Assembly: GCF_030582395.1 (NCBI RefSeq)
Contig: NZ_CP104381.1
Coordinates: 2,542,001-2,606,000, forward strand
Origin: Ralstonia pickettii
GTDB lineage: Bacteria; Pseudomonadota; Gammaproteobacteria; Burkholderiales; Burkholderiaceae
Reading direction: 5' to 3'
DNA: 64,000 bases
Shown here: piece by piece, positions 60,533 through 64,000 of the stretch
Layout: each line of letters begins with the position of its first letter
How positions within the stretch are numbered: the first letter of the stretch is position 1
Made by a program: the position numbers and the translations under genes
The notes under the pieces: model-generated
The model's input: only the letters and a program-made list of their open reading frames with translations
Database searches by the model: none
Told to the model about the DNA's origin: nothing

Positions 60533-61951
60533 ATGAACCACCCGATTCCCCATCCCCGATTGGTGCGCAAGCCGATCCCCCCGGTCATGCTCGACGCACT
60601 GCGGGCCCGCTTCGGCGATCGCATCTCCACCACCGAGGCCGTGCGCGCCCACCACGGTCGTGATGAATCCGCCTACGACCCGATGCTGCCCGACGCCGTC
60701 GTCTTCGCGCAGACCACCGAGGAAGTCGCTGCCGTCGCCAAACTCTGCTTCGAGCACGAGATTCCGCTGATCCCGTATGGCGCCGGCTCGTCGCTCGAAG
60801 GCCATCTCCTGGCGGTGGCCGGCGGCGTGAGCCTCGATCTTTCGCAGATGAACCACGTGCTGTCGGTGCACCCGGAAGACCTGACGGTGACGGTCGAACC
60901 GGGCGTCGCGCGCAAGCAGCTCAATACCGAGATCCGCGATACCGGCTTGTTCTTCCCGATCGACCCGGGCGCGGATGCCTCCATCGGCGGCATGTGCGCG
61001 ACGCGTGCTTCCGGCACCAACGCCGTGCGCTACGGCACGATGCGCGAGAACGTGCTGAACCTGACGGTCGTCACCGCAGACGGCCGCAGCATCAAGACGG
61101 CCAACCGCGCGCGCAAATCGTCGGCGGGGTATGACCTCACGCGGCTCTTCATCGGCAGCGAAGGGACGCTGGGCATCATCACCGAGATCACGCTGAAGCT
61201 GTATCCGCAGCCCGAAGCCGTGTCGGCGGCGGTGTGCGCCTTCCCGAGCATGGGCGATGCGGTATCCGCTGTGATCGACACCATCCAGATGGGCGTGCCG
61301 ATTGCGCGCGTGGAGTTTGTCGATGCGCTGGCCATCCGCGCGATCAACCAGTACGACAAGCTGGCGCTGCCCGAGATGCCGACGCTGTTCTTCGAATTTC
61401 ACGGCTCCGAGCACGGCGTGCAGGAACAGGCCGAGACCGTCCAGCAGATCGCCGCCGAACATAAAGGGCAAGGCTTCGAATGGGCAACACGCCCCGAAGA
61501 CCGCAGCCGCCTGTGGAACGCCCGACACAACGCGTACTTTGCGTTCCTGCAGCTCAAGCCGGGGTGCCGCGCCGTCACCACTGACGTGTGCGTGCCCATC
61601 TCCCGCCTGGCCGAATGCGTGGTCGAGACCGAGAAGGACCTGCTCGCCAGCGCGCTGCAGTTGCCCGCCCCCATCGTTGGCCACGTGGGCGACGGCAACT
61701 TCCACGTTGCGCTGCTGATCGACCCAAACAAGCCGGAAGAACTGGAAGAAGCCGAGCGCATCAACCAGCGCATCGTCGCGCGTGCGATCGCCATGGACGG
61801 CACCTGCACAGGCGAACACGGCGTGGGCCTGCATAAGATGGACTTTCTCATCGCCGAACACGGTAACGATGCGATCGACCTGATGCGCAGTGTCAAGCAG
61901 GCGCTGGACCCGAAGCACATCCTGAACCCGGGCAAGATCTTCCACCTGTAA
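60533..61951 (+). CDS. FAD-linked oxidase, D-lactate dehydrogenase (cytochrome) type
   Basis: The 472-residue protein has an N-terminal FAD-binding PCMH domain (about residues 50-230: IPYGAGSSLEGHLLAVAGGVSLDLSQMN, DPGADASIGGMCATRASGTNAVRYGTM) and the C-terminal FAD-oxidase domain ending GEHGVGLHKMDFL...DPKHILNPGKIF. It resembles D-lactate dehydrogenases of the Dld/GlcD group; 2-hydroxyacid or glycolate use is also possible. It is followed by a LysR gene and then glcD. Confidence 0.87.
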   Translation: MNHPIPHPRLVRKPIPPVMLDALRARFGDRISTTEAVRAHHGRDESAYDPMLPDAVVFAQTTEEVAAVAKLCFEHEIPLIPYGAGSSLEGHLLAVAGGVSLDLSQMNHVLSVHPEDLTVTVEPGVARKQLNTEIRDTGLFFPIDPGADASIGGMCATRASGTNAVRYGTMRENVLNLTVVTADGRSIKTANRARKSSAGYDLTRLFIGSEGTLGIITEITLKLYPQPEAVSAAVCAFPSMGDAVSAVIDTIQMGVPIARVEFVDALAIRAINQYDKLALPEMPTLFFEFHGSEHGVQEQAETVQQIAAEHKGQGFEWATRPEDRSRLWNARHNAYFAFLQLKPGCRAVTTDVCVPISRLAECVVETEKDLLASALQLPAPIVGHVGDGNFHVALLIDPNKPEELEEAERINQRIVARAIAMDGTCTGEHGVGLHKMDFLIAEHGNDAIDLMRSVKQALDPKHILNPGKIFHL

Positions 61952-61978
61952 CCGATTCACCCACCAGCGACCGCCCGC

Positions 61979-62869
61979 ATGTCCTCCGTCTTCAAGCGCG
62001 TTCCTCCGTTGCATCTGCTGATTGCCTTTGAGGCGGGGGCGCGCCATGCGAGCTTCGCGCGTGCGGCCGAAGAGCTATCTGTCACGCCCAGCGCGGTATC
62101 GCACCGCATCAAAAATCTGGAAGAGCTGTGGGGCGAAGACCTGTTCGTGCGCACCGGCACGGCACTGCGGCTGACTGCCGCAGGCACGCGCTACCTGCGC
62201 AGCGTGCAGGATGCGCTCAAGAGCCTCCATGAACTGGCCCGCCCGGAATTCAGCAAGCAGCGCGCACGGCTGCGTGTGGCGATTCCGCCCACGTTCGGCC
62301 GTCAGCACCTGGTGGCTCGCATTCCAGAGTTCAACGCGCTGTACCCGCATATCGACGTGGAACTGCATCTCGCCATCCCGTTCCTCGACGTGAAGGCCGA
62401 GGACACCGATGTCGAGATCCGCTATGGCACCGGCCGCTACCCAGATCTGAAGACCACGCTGTTGCTCAACGAGCCGGTGTTCCCGGCGTGCGGGCGCGGC
62501 TATTTCGAGCAGATCAGCGGCAACACCATCACCGAAGCATCGCAACTGCTGAACCTCACGCTGCTGCGCAGCCCCCTTGAGCCGTGGCGCCCGTGGTTTG
62601 AGGCGGCTGGGCTTGACGCGCCCGAGCCCGCCACCGGTTCGCTCTTCAACGACATCGGGCTGATGCTGGAAGCCGTCGTCTCAAACCAGGGGGTGGCGCT
62701 CGTGAGGCAGGCAATGGCCCGCAACTGGCTGGCCTCGGGGCAGATCGTGCGGCTGCTGGACATCGAATCGACGTCGCCACATGCTTATTACATCGTGCAG
62801 CGCGAGCAGGCACCGATGAAGCCCGAGGCGCAGCATTTTGTGGACTGGTTGCTCGGGCTGGATTGGTAA
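61979..62869 (+). CDS. LysR-family transcriptional regulator
   Basis: The 296-residue regulator has an N-terminal winged helix (FEAGARHASFARAAEELSVTPSAVSHRIKNLEELWGEDLFVRTG, residues about 15-58) and a C-terminal substrate-binding domain from about residue 95. The DNA-binding domain is GcvA-like. It lies between two FAD-oxidase genes and may control one or both, but no binding site was identified. Confidence 0.9.
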   Translation: MSSVFKRVPPLHLLIAFEAGARHASFARAAEELSVTPSAVSHRIKNLEELWGEDLFVRTGTALRLTAAGTRYLRSVQDALKSLHELARPEFSKQRARLRVAIPPTFGRQHLVARIPEFNALYPHIDVELHLAIPFLDVKAEDTDVEIRYGTGRYPDLKTTLLLNEPVFPACGRGYFEQISGNTITEASQLLNLTLLRSPLEPWRPWFEAAGLDAPEPATGSLFNDIGLMLEAVVSNQGVALVRQAMARNWLASGQIVRLLDIESTSPHAYYIVQREQAPMKPEAQHFVDWLLGLDW

Positions 62870-63367
62870 GCCGTCAGCCGCCAGCCGTGGGCAGTGGAGG
62901 CGCGTCGCCGGGCCTCAAACCACCGGATTCGAAACTTTTAGTATCGACGTTGACGTTCGGAACGCCAGCGTTGATGAAAAAAGCAGCAACGTCGGAGCAA
63001 AAAGCGTCATGGGTCGACCCTCTGAGCCTCGAAGTCGACGTTCCGAACGTCATCGTTGCTGTTTTTTTCATCAACGCCGACTGTATTTGCCTCACGCGTG
63101 AGGTATCCGAACCTCAGATTCGAAACTTTTAGTGTGAGAGTCGGTGTTTTGAACCCCGCCGTTGGTAGTCAAAGGCTCGATCGTGAAGGTCGGACCTCCA
63201 CCCACGGCCGGCGAAACCTTGCTGCATCGCGATGAACCACATTGGCCGTCCCGGCGAGCCAAATTCATCGCCGCAAAAGTCCTTAACACGCCGCGCGGCG
63301 CGGCGGCCGGGCTATAGTGCCTCCCACCCCGGCCAGCGCTGGCGGGCAGAACCATGAGAGACACCCC
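62870..63367. repeat. Intergenic region with direct and inverted repeats
   Basis: About 500 bases with no confident gene. It contains a 17-base direct repeat GATTCGAAACTTTTAGT (62926-62942 and 63117-63133), a 24-base inverted repeat matching at 23 positions (62968-62991 against 63054-63077), and a 15-base palindrome GACGTTCCGAACGTC (63038-63052). After each direct repeat comes a related, more diverged stretch. Short reading frames on the minus strand repeat a DTKSFES-like peptide, which probably reflects the repeat rather than a real protein. A promoter for glcD may lie near 63300-63360 but was not resolved. Confidence 0.7.
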
Positions 63368-64000
63368 ATGAATGCGCCATCGTCGTTGTCCGCCACCGCC
63401 CGCGATCTGACCGCCCTGCAGGCCGAGCTGACCGCCGCGCTGTCCAACATCGTGTCCGACGACGCGCTGCTCTGGGAGCGCGAGGACACTACTCCGTATG
63501 AATGCGATGGCCTCGCCGCTTACCGGCAGGTGCCGCTGGCCGTGGTGCTGCCGGATACCGAGGCGCAGGTCGTCGAGATCCTGCGCGTGTGCCACCGCAT
63601 GGGCGTGCCCGTGGTGCCGCGCGGCGCAGGAACGAGCCTGTCGGGCGGCGCGATGCCGACGCCGGGCGGGCTGGTGCTGTCGCTGGCCAAGTTCAAACGC
63701 ATCATCAAGGTCGACCCATACACACGTACCGCGGTGGTCCAGCCGGGCGTGCGCAACCTTGCCATTTCGGAAGCCGCCAACCCGCATGGGCTGTACTACG
63801 CGCCCGATCCGTCGTCGCAAATCGCCTGCACCATCGGTGGCAACGTCAATGAAAACTCGGGCGGCGTGCACTGCCTGAAATACGGCCTGACCGTACACAA
63901 CGTGCTGCGCGTGCGCGCCGTGATGATGGACGGCGAGGTGGTCGAATTCGGCAGCGAGGCGCCCGACGCACCGGGCCTGGACCTGCTGGCCACGGTGATC
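63368..64000 (+). CDS. glcD: Glycolate oxidase subunit GlcD, N-terminal part (3' end outside window)
   Basis: The first 211 codons of a glycolate oxidase FAD subunit, open to the window edge. TPYECDGLAAYRQVPLAVVLP, VPRGAGTSLSGGAMPTPGG, QPGVRNLAISEAANPHGLYYAPDPSSQIACTIGGNV and NSGGVHCLKYGLTVHNVL closely follow E. coli GlcD. glcE and glcF would be expected downstream. Confidence 0.95.
   Translation, partial: MNAPSSLSATARDLTALQAELTAALSNIVSDDALLWEREDTTPYECDGLAAYRQVPLAVVLPDTEAQVVEILRVCHRMGVPVVPRGAGTSLSGGAMPTPGGLVLSLAKFKRIIKVDPYTRTAVVQPGVRNLAISEAANPHGLYYAPDPSSQIACTIGGNVNENSGGVHCLKYGLTVHNVLRVRAVMMDGEVVEFGSEAPDAPGLDLLATVI

Noticed and set aside
62863..63132. Small open frames on both strands of the repeat region as genes
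   Set aside because: They are low-complexity translations of the repeats. No ribosome-binding site or independent family support.

Overview
The window is GC-rich, gene-dense DNA from the core chromosome of a beta-proteobacterium. Gene content and order (nap followed by a full ccm cluster, pcnB-folK-dnk-panB, grpE/hemH/hrcA, yhdP-nit-tldD, a hut operon with HutC) and the protein sequences point to a Ralstonia-like member of the Burkholderiaceae. That assignment rests on recognition, not on a search. No rRNA, tRNA, CRISPR array, insertion sequence or prophage was seen.

Layout. 1-9377: end of a periplasmic nitrate reductase operon (napA fragment, napB, napC) running into a complete cytochrome c maturation operon, ccmABCDEFGHI, which supplies the haem-attachment machinery NapB and NapC need. 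9447-11361: an alkylation-repair pair (an Ada with an altered N-terminal zinc site plus a small stand-alone Ada-like zinc protein) and a lipoprotein. 11380-20203: housekeeping genes purM, an AI-2E-type permease, hda, a HAD phosphatase, pcnB, folK, a deoxynucleoside kinase, panB and an orphan tungstate-type ABC permease/ATPase pair. 20147-30825: folate synthesis (pabBC) and the heat-shock genes dnaJ, dnaK, grpE and hslR, with sigma-32-type promoters before dnaK and grpE, interleaved with phospholipase A, rnk, a thioredoxin-like protein and hemH. 30882-39983: histidine utilisation (hutUHGI with divergent hutC and a palindromic operator) and a taurine-type ABC transporter. 40109-44069: hrcA, nadK and recN.

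44160-50405: a putative surface-proteolysis module. It holds an I9-like lipoprotein, a subtilisin-family protease ending in a GlyGly-CTERM-type tail, an in-frame remnant with a second such tail, and a rhombosortase-like rhomboid protease translationally coupled to glnE. 50582-57231: yhdP, a nitrilase-family amidase and tldD. 57280-58750: aroG (DAHP synthase) behind what reads as a complete transcription attenuator, with promoter, an aromatic-rich leader peptide, mutually exclusive hairpins and a terminator. 58870-64000: mscS, a cobalamin adenosyltransferase, a D-lactate-type FAD oxidase, a LysR regulator, a repeat-rich intergenic stretch and the start of glcD.

The observations most worth following are the aroG attenuator, the rhombosortase/GlyGly-CTERM protease locus with its duplicated tail, the Ada protein that lost three of four zinc ligands beside a small protein that keeps the CxxC pair, and two families of intergenic repeats.
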